Assembly: GCA_022559845.1 (NCBI GenBank)
Contig: CM040117.1
Span: forward strand, 146,200,732 to 146,264,731
Direction of reading: 5' to 3'
DNA from: Amorphophallus konjac
Lineage: Eukaryota > Streptophyta > Magnoliopsida > Alismatales > Araceae
DNA length: 64,000 bases
Under the pieces are notes generated by a model. That model saw nothing but the letters and a program-made list of their open reading frames with translations. It did not search any database and had not been told where the DNA came from. Positions 38,101 through 47,497 of the stretch are shown here, in pieces; within the stretch, counting starts at the first letter, position 1, and every line of letters starts with the position of its first letter. A program made the translations under genes and the position numbers.

Positions 38101-40382
38101 TTCAGAACCCGACGCTGAGCCAGATAGTTCTCGGCCTCCCTCGGATGTTGTGAATAAATCCTTTTTAGGTGGGCCTCGGGAATGTCAAATGCTGGCCCGG
38201 GCTGTTGTTTCAGGAAAGAACGCTCGGCCACGTCCCAGAATGCACCCCTGCCATCCCTGTGAAAGTTGGTCCGAATGTTCCACCATTTGATATACTCTGA
38301 TGTGACGCGGGGGACACGGTTGGAAACAGTGGGAACTCTGAAAACGGCGCCATCATGGCGATGATAGAAATCCCACCACAACCGGCCATCACCGACAATG
38401 GCGGATCCGTGCTTGGCCCGGCCATCCAGGGGAAACTGAGCAACTGATGTAGGGATATGCTGGTCATAGCCAAAGTTCCGCCCGAAGCGGAATGGATAAT
38501 ATGGTTCCAGAAGAAGCAGACCACCCTTCTTGAAGACTAAAACACTGGGTCGAATGGCCATGGCCCATCTAACCAGCTCCGGCTCCAGAATAGACCTAAC
38601 AGCATTAGCCCCTGAAACGGGGTGAACATAGGTCTCTACCTCTTCCATCTTACACTCTCTTTGAGAATGAACCAAAGGAGCTGAACCTGCTGCCAAGCTC
38701 CAGAAATGAATGCTGCCAGGGGCATCCACTGGTACCCTTATCAGTCGGCCCCTTATTTTGAACAACTGATCAGAGAAAGAGCCAGGTTCGGCACTGGCAA
38801 ATTCAATCATTCTGGGTAACACTGTATCTGCCTGCAGAGTTCTAGGAGCCAATTCAGGAAATAGACTGTAGACCCAGGCATTGAAGAAATGAAAAGGGCC
38901 CACGGTCCTCAAAGAGCGGGGAGTCCGATGCTTGTACAGATCCCCCAAAGATTTGTAGATTAAACACAAGGCCACTGGGCAAAGTGACAGCCTCATTCCC
39001 CAGGCCATCTGGCATGCCGGGTATATGGCTTCGGGCCGAATGATTGTCTCGTCCCCTTGAGGGAGAGCGAAAGTGCACAACCAGAATGTGAAGTAAGCCG
39101 CGCAATGTGTGATAGGGTCCACCCCTGCTGGATTTGGACCACCATTGCCTGCACGGCGCAATGAAGATGGCAACGCTGACTTATAGCGGGGAGCCCTTAT
39201 CTGCTTGCTGGCAGTCGGACCCATGGAAGGGAAGTCTGCATATTTTAAGGGACCGTCAAAGAAATACTGAATCCACTGCCCTATCCGGACCCTCAGCTTG
39301 CTGCCTTTCTCTCGAGGATGGTAACCCTTGGAGGATCCTCTACTATGCGCCAGACAGATGGAGCGATAGGCCTTCATTAAATACTGGTAGGAATAGCCAA
39401 GTGAATACTTGCCTTCGCCATCTGAGCTATCCTTCTCGGAATCCGCCAAGCAGACCTCTTCATACGGCTCGCCGTCAATAGGCAGACCAGAAAGCTGTGA
39501 CAAACTCCAGAGGTCGAGAGATGTTTCGCCCTCTGCTGTATAAAATATGTTGAACAAAGGGCAGAATACTTCGAACATTCCACAGCATAACCCTCGGGAT
39601 ATGGGATAGCGGAATCTAGAAGCAAAGACACTGTGATATACCTCGGCTCTGATCAGCAGAGGGGCGTATTCCTTTAAAACAAACTCGGTGAACTCCACCG
39701 CTCCCACCCGGAACAGGTGGGCGTCAGTGATCTTGGTATCTCCAAACCAACCGGCAGCCAGATGATACTTGAACTGGACGGCCGAACAATTCAACACAAA
39801 GGGCTCTTCACGGTATCCCCATTTTATCGGTGCCAGGAATAGACCATAGCCAGGCTTCTCCCTATGAACTCGGCCACTAGCATTATCCCACCGGGCAGGT
39901 GTAAATTCTGGGGCCCGGGTCAACATTTTCTTCTCCGGCTCCAGCTCTGATATACCGAGGACTGCGTCCCAGTCACGCTTCTCCCCGGGAAGATAGATGG
40001 CCTTGTGGCCGTACACCGACTCCTTCAGGCTATCTCGTTCGGCAAGGATGGCAGCCTCGACAGCACGGGCTATCCGATAGTCTCGCATGCCACCCACTGT
40101 GAAAGTTCGGATGAACGGCATTAAGTGGCGGTCCTTCAGAAGATCCGGCCGATAGTCGTTGCCCCATCTGAAGCATGTCTCCATTGCAGTGGAATATACC
40201 CTCGATGTTGATACTGTATCCGTCTCAGAGTCAGACGATTCGTCAACGGCAGCAACTTTGTCATACCCGAAGTCCAGGCTATGCACGTTCAGCCAATTTA
40301 CTACAGCCCATGATATATCTGGCTACGCTGACGAGCTCGCCCCAACAGCTCCAGAAGATGTAGCAGCAGAGCTGGAAGCCAT
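35106..40382 (-). pseudogene. Element C antisense gene: plant-mobile-domain protein with coiled-coil tail, five exons
   Basis: The gene runs opposite to the element. The ATG at 40382 is followed by 18 codons and a TAG (near 40325). The frame then runs 853 codons to TGA at 37725-37727 and continues to a donor at 37567. This exon resembles the plant mobile domain (PF10536): VYHSVFASRFRYPISRG, FYTAEGETSLDLWSLSQLSGLPIDGEPYEE. Later exons lie at about 37470-37185 (PPGKKRKI, a nuclear-signal-like patch), 37094-37020, 36942-36482 (acidic, serine-rich) and 36400-35106. GT/AG borders are visible at 37184, 37095, 37019, 36943, 36481 and 36401. A one-base shift near 35700 joins to a 197-codon heptad-rich coiled coil. 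PMD proteins are known in plants and in transposons. What this one does for the element is unknown. Confidence 0.72.
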
Positions 40383-41140
40383 TGCAATGTCTGCAGTCAG
40401 AGAAAAGATGTGAATGAAAGTCCTAAAATAAGAAACAGTCTTATAAAGATTATAGTGTGAAGCCATGTGAAAATTTCGGCAGCATCTCCCCTTATTCAGG
40501 GTCTGCCCAAAGAAGATAGGGAGTCACCCACCAAGAGGGAGTGATCCGGAAGTAAAAGGGATTTAATCCCCAAAATAATATCCTACCCGGGCGAAATCTA
40601 ATGAAGCGGGAAAGAAGCTGGATGGCTGAGGGGAAGAGCTCGCCACCACCGCCGAGAGGGTGAAGAGAGAGAAGAGGGAGTGAAGAATGAAGAGAAACGA
40701 GGCTCCCGACGTCTCAAATAGCGGAAGCAGAAGAGAGGTTCTCGGCGCGATCTTTAGCGCGCCGAGAACCCCCCTAATTCAAAAAAAACTGCCAAAAAAA
40801 GGTGCGCCGAGAACTCCCCCCTCCCTTCACCAAGGGCGCGCTGAGAAGCCCTGCTGAGGCCTGTGACCGAGAGCGCCGAGAAGCCCTACCGAAAAGCCAT
40901 GCGCTGAGAACCAACGCGCCGAGAAGGCTATGCCTAAGGGCCGTGCGCCGAGAAGCTCGCGCCAAGGGCGTTCAAGGCAAAGAAATTGAGAGAAATCAAA
41001 AGAAATGCCAAAGTAATGATGCTTCCAAGCTGCAAAATGAAAGATGACTAGCAATGCCAAGCTGATAAATGGGTCTAGATGCTGAATGATATACACACCT
41101 ACAGGCACCATGTCACTTATCCTGCATTCCCGCCACCTGC
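40383..41140 (-). promoter_or_regulatory. Upstream region of the element C antisense gene
   Basis: The first ~60 bases hold a likely 5'-leader acceptor (TTTCTTATTTTAG, about 40422-40434, minus). A donor-like CCCGGGTAGG lies near 40586, so a leader intron is plausible. Between 40740 and 40975 about nine GCGCCGAGAA-type motifs occur, the same motif family as in LTR C. No TATA box stands out. The assignment is inference. Confidence 0.4.
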
Positions 41141-41151
41141 AAGTGGGGGGC
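41141..41151 (+). other. Element C polypurine tract
   Basis: AAGTGGGGGGC lies a few bases before the 3' LTR start TGTTGACACC, the usual Tat form. Confidence 0.85.
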
Positions 41152-41154
41152 ATT

Positions 41155-43661
41155 TGTTGACACCTGAAATATAACTGAGAATAAAGATGAGACCAAAGAG
41201 AAGATTGAACCATACAAGAAGCTCTCATAGACTCCTGCAAAGCCAGAATTACAAAATAGTCGTCACTAAAGTTGCCACCCGGCTGAATCCCTTCCCGGTC
41301 AAGCTGATGTCCGGTATTGTCGTCGCTCAGATAACAGTATTGATGAAGAACTGCGGTCTACTGACTGATGAAAATATCCAGAAATATTCTGATAAGACTA
41401 TGTCAACTCACTAATCAACCTTCACCTGTTCTGACAGGCTCGAAGGACTCACAAATGAAAAGGCAGGTTATATGTCTTTGATAGTCTAGACTTGATAACG
41501 AGGGAGTTCAAGATATTAAAGCCCAAATGGGCTCACTAAGGTGGAACCGGGAAATCCTCACAAGGTCCAAAGCCCATAGGGGCGTCGGGAAGCCTCCCCG
41601 GTTGACAAGGGCGCGCCGGGAAGTCATCTTCGGCGCGCCGGGAAGGGTCATGCCGAGAGGGGGGCTGTTGTGCCTATAAAATCCCCCCTGTGTTGATCTC
41701 GAAAAAAAAGAAGGACATACAGAGACAGAAAGCAAGGAAGAAGAAAAGAAAGTAAGGGAGAAGAAAAAAGAGCGAAGAGAGGCATCTCCAGATAGCCAGA
41801 TAAAAAAGAGAGAAGAGAAGAAAAGCTGCTGCGAGGTCGGAAGGAAGGAGAAGGTGGGGTGCTAAGAGAGGGAGAGGAGTCAATGCTCCGCCCTCCCCTT
41901 CCCTTTATTGCCGTCGTCCCTTCCTGCTTCCCTTTTTCTTTGATGTATAAGCTTCGATTCTGTTTTCTGCTTTCGAAGTGAAGAGATCTCCCTGTTGTCG
42001 AGGAGATAGAGTATTAGTCTATTTTTCTTCCCTCCGTCCCCTTTGTTCTATGAATGATGTAAACGATGAAACAGTGAAATGCAACTCCACGGTTGTTCCG
42101 ATGAAATGGTTTTGGTTGGCCCTCTTCTCCCTGTGCTCTCTCTCTCGGAACGTATGTTATCCCCCGCATACATTAATTGCTCGGATGCTTAGAATTCCAG
42201 TGATTTCTTGTGCCTATAAGCATGATTGTTTCAGATGGGAAGGAGGTAACAGAGCCCCGATCCTTACCGTGGATCTTTGGGCTTTGTCCCTCTCTCTCCC
42301 TCGACGACATCGATGATTTAAACGTTGCGAAGTCCATAGTCCTCTCGAGTTTCCTAAGCCATTGGGGCCATCACAGGGATCAGAGACAGTCATCTCTTGA
42401 TCTCCTGGGTGGTCGGCGATATGAATGGCATAAAGCCTGTTCCCGAGGGTTCGAACGCCTGGTGACTTCAATCCCTCGAATCCCTTCTATCCATGTGACT
42501 CCTTGATGTTAATCTGGTGACTTGGTAGAGCCCTCGGCCCCCCTCCTCGTTTGCATCCTAAAACCCCCTAGCCGTTACCTGAATCCTAAAAAAAATCCCC
42601 AAAACAGAGCACCGTAGAACCCCACAAACCTCCACAAACCTTTCCGGCGCCATGAATAGCTCCCGGCGCGGCCCGCGCCGGGAACCTCACGCCGAGAGCT
42701 CCCTCCTCCTTCTTTAAAACCATGCCGAGAGCCTCATGCCGAGAACCCATTCCCCCGCGCCGAGAACCTCATGCCGAGAGCTCCCTCCTCTTTCTTTAAA
42801 CCATGCCGGGAACCTCATGCCAAGAACCCATTCCCCCGCGCCGGGAAGCCTGCCTATGCTCGTTACAGCCATGCCGAGAGCCTCTCCTCCTCTGCCCAAT
42901 CCTTGAGCACGCTGCCACACTAATTCGAGGGATATCTGCAGGTCACAGGGTACACCACATGGAATAAATAAACGGGGAACCATCCCCAACATCACACTGT
43001 GCCAGGGCCCAGTGCCTTTCTCTTTCGGTTTTCATCCCGGCACTCCGTGGATGATCACCTATTTCCCCTTGGGCATGATCCAAGTTGAGGGGAGATGCTG
43101 CCGAAATCTAGTCCAATGTCATCAACCCCGATGAGTCAAGGGGGTGTCTCCGATACACTTCCCATCCGGCTCCATCTTCGGGGGAAACGAACCTATTTGG
43201 AGCATCCGGTCAAGTGGAAGTGTCAAAATGGAATATCCTAATGATTAGCCGAATTCCGTCCTGCCACTGCGTGGATGGTCCTCTATCCTTACCCGGTATG
43301 GCTCAAAGTTAAAGGTTGTGCCGCACGATTTAGTCCGTTGAACTAAATAAATCCGCCCTCCATTCGTCCTCTTCCATAAGTATGAAGCCTTTATTTCGCA
43401 CATTAGTACTTTGACTGCCTTCTGAGGCCTCCTATTTTGGCGTTTAATCAAGGGTTGTCCTTCTTAGGAAGGGCGTAATTAACGTCATAGCCTTTATGGT
43501 ATGGCGGACTTTTGGTCCCGACTCGGACTTCACAATCGACTGATCAAGTCAAGTCGAGCGCACAATGAAATCGTCACACATGTGACTGGTACGCCTAATA
43601 AACCAAATTAATAAATAAATAAAAAAAATTGAAAAAAGAGGAGAAAAATCCCGCGTCCACA
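41155..43661 (+). mobile_element. Element C 3' LTR
   Basis: This 2507-bp LTR matches 19386-21889 over its full length, including the TATA box (41675-41681) and the GCGCCGGGAA-rich zone (42660-42850). The following CCGCC (43662-43666) is the target duplication in LTR B. Confidence 0.92.
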
Positions 43662-45174
43662 CCGCCCCAGTCAATAAAATAACCCACACATGGCGAAGAT
43701 GCGTATTAAATGCATAATTAAACGAACACACATAATTTGTAGAACAAGCTGTTGAATTAGAGCCGTTATAGCATTAGGCGGTCGAACGACGAACCACTGC
43801 GTGCTACTAAACGGACTAACAGTGAAATTTCTACAGCCATTCAAATTTAAAATATTTACGCTGTCTCATCGTCAGCCGCTCGGGTCAATAAACGATTTAT
43901 GGCGGACCGTTATAAAAGCTGAAATAATCTAAACATTATCCTTACTAGAGAACCGGATTCACAGGAATCATAACCGGATCCCTTCCCAGTCGACTCAAAT
44001 CGACGGGAATTATAATTTTTAACCTGTTCCCTGCCATTCCACCATCATAATATAAGAATTTATCGCCTATGAACTCAGCAACGATGGGCATGCTCCAAAA
44101 ACATAAAGACAATGGGCATGCTTCAAAAACATAAAGACGATGGGCATGCTATTAAAACATAAGGACGATGGGCATGCTATTAAAACATAAGGACGATGGG
44201 CATGCTTCGAAAACATAAAGACGATGGGCATGCTATTAAAACATAAGGACGATGGGCATGCTGTTAAAACATAAAGATGATGGGCATGCGACCGTTTATA
44301 GTCTATGAAATCAGCGACGATGGGCATGCATTAGGAACTATTTAACGGGCTATGGCATCGATCCCCCTGCCTCAAACGCGATGAAAACGCCCGATCCGAC
44401 AGTGAGAAGGGGAGGGAGAGAGCCGCCGATGCCGCTATGGGTTCGCTCCGACGGTGGCGCCGCCGTGGTCTACTCCTTGCAGGTTCATCGACGGAGCTCT
44501 TGCTCCTCCGCCAAGGCCGCCAGGTCGTCGGTGAGCCGAGAAAAGAGGAAGAGGGAGAGAGGGGGGTTGCGCCATCGATCACCGTGGGATGAGGACGCCG
44601 CCGCGTCTTCCTCTTTGCAGGTTCACCGGCGAGCCTCCAGCTCCTCCGTCAGCCTTGGGTCACTACGCCCCGAGAAGACAACGGGGGAGAGGGGCCGCCG
44701 TTCGTGGGTTCCACGGGTGAAAGGAGGAGGGGTAGCCGCCGTGATCCTCCTCCGTAGTCCCCCGCGAGGCCACTAGAAGCCACCGCCATTGCCGGGATCA
44801 CCGCGCGCCAAGATGACGACCGGGGAAGAGGGGGGGCCGCCATCCGCGGCGTGCTCGCGGGTTCTGCCTGCGAGTGCCTGCGTCTCGGTCGAAGAAAGGG
44901 GGGGGGAAGAGGAAAGTGAGAGAGAGCGGGGGGGCATCGAATGGGTAAAAAAAGGATTAAAATAATATATATTTTTTTGATTTTTAACCCTCTTTTACAC
45001 TCTAAAGCCCCAATTAAGCGAAATTGTCAATATGCCCCTTAATTTCCTTAAAGGCTTTAATCTAATTAGATTAAATACTAGAAAAAGCCCATAAATTTCA
45101 TGAAAATAGCCGAAACTCATGGAATAAATTTTAAATGATTACCGATAAATATCCGTTAAGGAACGGGTCTCACA
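43662..45174 (-). mobile_element. Element B 5' LTR, 5' half
   Basis: On the minus strand this starts TGTGAGACCCG at 45174, matching the 3' LTR at 16993. It includes the ~28-bp array (44083-44335) and ends where element C is inserted. Sequence right of 45174 belongs to LTR I, so B inserted into I. Confidence 0.82.
44083..44335. repeat. ~28-bp GATGGGCATGC repeats in LTR B (5' copy)
   Basis: About nine copies of GATGGGCATGC alternate with ATTAAAACATAAGGAC-type spacers at 28-29 bp steps. Counterpart of 15976-16190. Confidence 0.85.
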
Positions 45175-45911
45175 ATATATGCCGTAAAGGATTGAGCGCG
45201 TGGAATACATGTTTCCCGCCCAGAGATTCTATCAGGGTTATGCTAATGGAGGTCCATGTGTTAGATCTGAAGAAGTGCTTTCCACGTGGCTAAGTCTCTA
45301 GACCAGATTCACCTTGGGTCACTTGTCCGCAGTGACTTGAGCCTGCCAATCAGAATAGAAGCATTAAGTCGAACACTTTGTTAGCTGGAGGATTTCATAG
45401 AAACATTCATATGCACAGACTCATCATGTGAGCGAGGCAGAACTTGCACCGACTAGAAAAATGCATAGACTTAAATGCACAGACCTATTACATGCATTAG
45501 ATAGACGTGCACTGAGTTTCATATGCGTAAGATGAAACTTGCGCCGACTATAATATGAAGGACGCAGAAGGTGCACTGGATTTTGTATACATATGATAGA
45601 ACTTGCACTGACTATAGATGCAGTTATCAGGCGTGCACCGACATTTGTATGCATGAGACACAAAAGTGCACTGACCCTTGCATGCGTGCACCAACAAAAA
45701 TTACACAGACCTATACAAGCCTGATGCAGAAGTTGCACCGACCTTTATACACTTAATATGAAATGTGCACGATCTATATTGCACAAAGCAAAGTATGCAC
45801 CGACTTGTTCTACCCTATGCAAAGTATGCACTGACTTCTACATGCTTGAGGCAAAATTGCACTGCCCTTATGTACACACAACAGAACATGCACTGACCCG
45901 GTGTGCAGTCA

Positions 45912-46501
45912 CCATAGTTTAAAAGGTCTTGAGGTAGTTGTAAGGTGCTTTCTATAAGCCTCATAAAGCGTAAGCCTTAAGGCACAACGAGGCGTAAGTC
46001 TTAATAGAGAAGAAAATAATCTTAAAATAATAAAAAATGTTAAAAATAATAGTGATTTTCATGTGTTAATGCCATATCCACTCAATGATAAATTCATGTT
46101 ATTTCAAAAGTACTAAATTATGAGCCAATTGTCTAGTGCAGTTGGTTTGTCACCCTTCCCCATATGAGGGAGGGCTTGAGTTCAAGATCGATTATCCCCA
46201 CCCTATTTAAAAAAAAGTACCTATCAAGAAAAAAAGTATTGAATTATGTTTTAAGGACAACAAAAGAAATGTAAATCTTGAGAGTACCTTACAACATCTC
46301 ATTACATCATCTTCTTAAGTGATGCACACGTCTTAATTAAATACCATGAGGCGGTGAAGGCGGTGAGGCGTACCACCTCAATTAAAAAAAGGTGTAAGCC
46401 TCAAGTAAAAGGCATGAGACGCATGTCTCAAGGCGTTTTTCTAGTGCCTCACCTTAAGGCTTAAGCCTTAGTGCCTTGAGAGGCTGCCTTTTTAAACAAT
46501 G
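45912..46501. mobile_element. 590-bp MITE-like element
   Basis: The ends are inverted repeats: CCATAGTTTAAAAGG at the left, and the complement of CCTTTTTAAACAATGG at the right. They are flanked by GCAGTCA at 45905-45911 and 46502-46508. Internal AAGGC/GCCTT and GAGGCG runs make it strongly self-complementary. No ORF is present. The superfamily is not assigned. Confidence 0.75.
46123..46231 (+). mobile_element. Short tRNA-derived SINE-like insertion inside the MITE
   Basis: Box A-like GTCTAGTGCAGTTGG and box B-like TTGAGTTCAAGATCG lie about 35 bp apart, followed by an A-rich tail. The flanks are near-identical direct repeats, AAAAGTACTAAATTATG (46106-46122) and AAAAGTATTGAATTATG (46232-46248). 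They differ at two positions. Confidence 0.6.
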
Positions 46502-47125
46502 GCAGTCAAGCAGAATGTGCACTGACTATATGAGAGAAGAAGCGAAGTTTGCACCGACCTTATTAGGAGAGCACACGGACGTGCACCGACCTTATTCTTC
46601 CATAAGCATAAGGAATAACTGTGCACCGACTACATGTTCAATACAAAACCTACACCGACTATATGTTCAATGCAAAACCTGCACCGACTATATGTTCGAT
46701 GCAAAACCTGCACCGACTATATGTTAGCAAGGCCAAAACGTGCACCGACCTAAATGCACTTAAGGTAAAATATGCATTGATTGCATATGCATTCCATAAA
46801 GACTGCACTGACCTGCATGCTGACAAGAATATGCACAGACCTGATATGCATACGAAGGTAAAAATGCACTGACTTATTTGCTGTCCTTAGGCACATAAAA
46901 TATGCATTGACCTATATGATGTCCTTGCATGAAGACTCACAATGTATGCACAGACCTATATGAATGCATGAACATAAACTGCATCGATGTTAACGACACT
47001 TTGAATGATCATGCAACAACCTGTATTCAGTTATTAAGACTCACAACAGATTTGAATAAGGTGTTTATTCATTTTAGTCTTAACATGATTCATAGAATGT
47101 CATTCTCAAAATCAGGGTTCGAACA

Positions 47126-47497
47126 TTCTCCCCCTTTTTGATAATGACAACTATGAATCATGTATGATCAAAACAGTCAATGAATTAAATAGTCATTCTT
47201 CATACAATCATTCAATTCTAAACACTCAAGAAGGTGAGATCACAACTTGTTAATCATCATTCACAGAATTTTTGTCCCTGACATGCATAGCAGAAATAGC
47301 ATTCAACACGAAGATGCATTCAACACAAAGATGCATTATCTTAAGATCATAAGAAAAATCAAGAACTTTTGAGAGTTTGACAAAAGATGTAGCCTGAGTG
47401 TCTTAAAGGTTAAGTAAATTTTCTCCAGCCTTCTTATACATGTTGACACCCATTTTATGACCAATGAGTTGAGTCATCTCCTTATCTATTTTTTTTG
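47126..47497 (-). mobile_element. Element I internal 3' end and polypurine tract
   Basis: The minus strand reads TTGTCATTATCAAAAAGGGG just before the LTR, the signature 3' end of SIRE/Maximus copia elements. Further upstream a short open stretch (KEMTQLIGHKMGVNMYKKAGENLL, about 47480-47410) may be the tail of a coding region. Element E cuts it at 47498. Confidence 0.5.

Larger units (their letters stand above)
19386..43661 (+). mobile_element. Element C: 24.3-kb Tat-lineage LTR retrotransposon
   Basis: Two LTRs (19386-21889 and 41155-43661) begin TGTTGACACC and end GCGTCCACA. They are very similar; I saw roughly five mismatches in the first 300 bp compared by eye. A PBS, a polypurine tract and a 5-bp target duplication (CCGCT/CCGCC) complete the element. 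Internal order is ORF1, gag, protease, RT, RNase H, archaeal-type RNase H, integrase, repeats, antisense gene. It lies inside the 5' LTR of element B. Confidence 0.92.
45410..46955. repeat. ~31-bp minisatellite with core TGCACCGACC in LTR I
   Basis: About 30 degenerate copies of a unit with core GCACCGAC, GCACTGAC or GCACAGAC lie at 28-33 bp spacing. They fall in two blocks, 45410-45905 and 46510-46955, separated by the MITE. The best copies are at 46623-46750. Confidence 0.85.
45175..47125 (-). mobile_element. Element I 3' LTR (SIRE-like Ty1/copia), truncated by element B
   Basis: On the minus strand this starts TGTTCGAACCC at 47125, directly after a polypurine tract of the SIRE/Maximus form. 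It runs down to 45175, where LTR B begins. It carries a ~31-bp minisatellite and a MITE. The LTR end and the target duplication are beyond the window. The SIRE assignment rests on the polypurine tract only. Confidence 0.55.
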
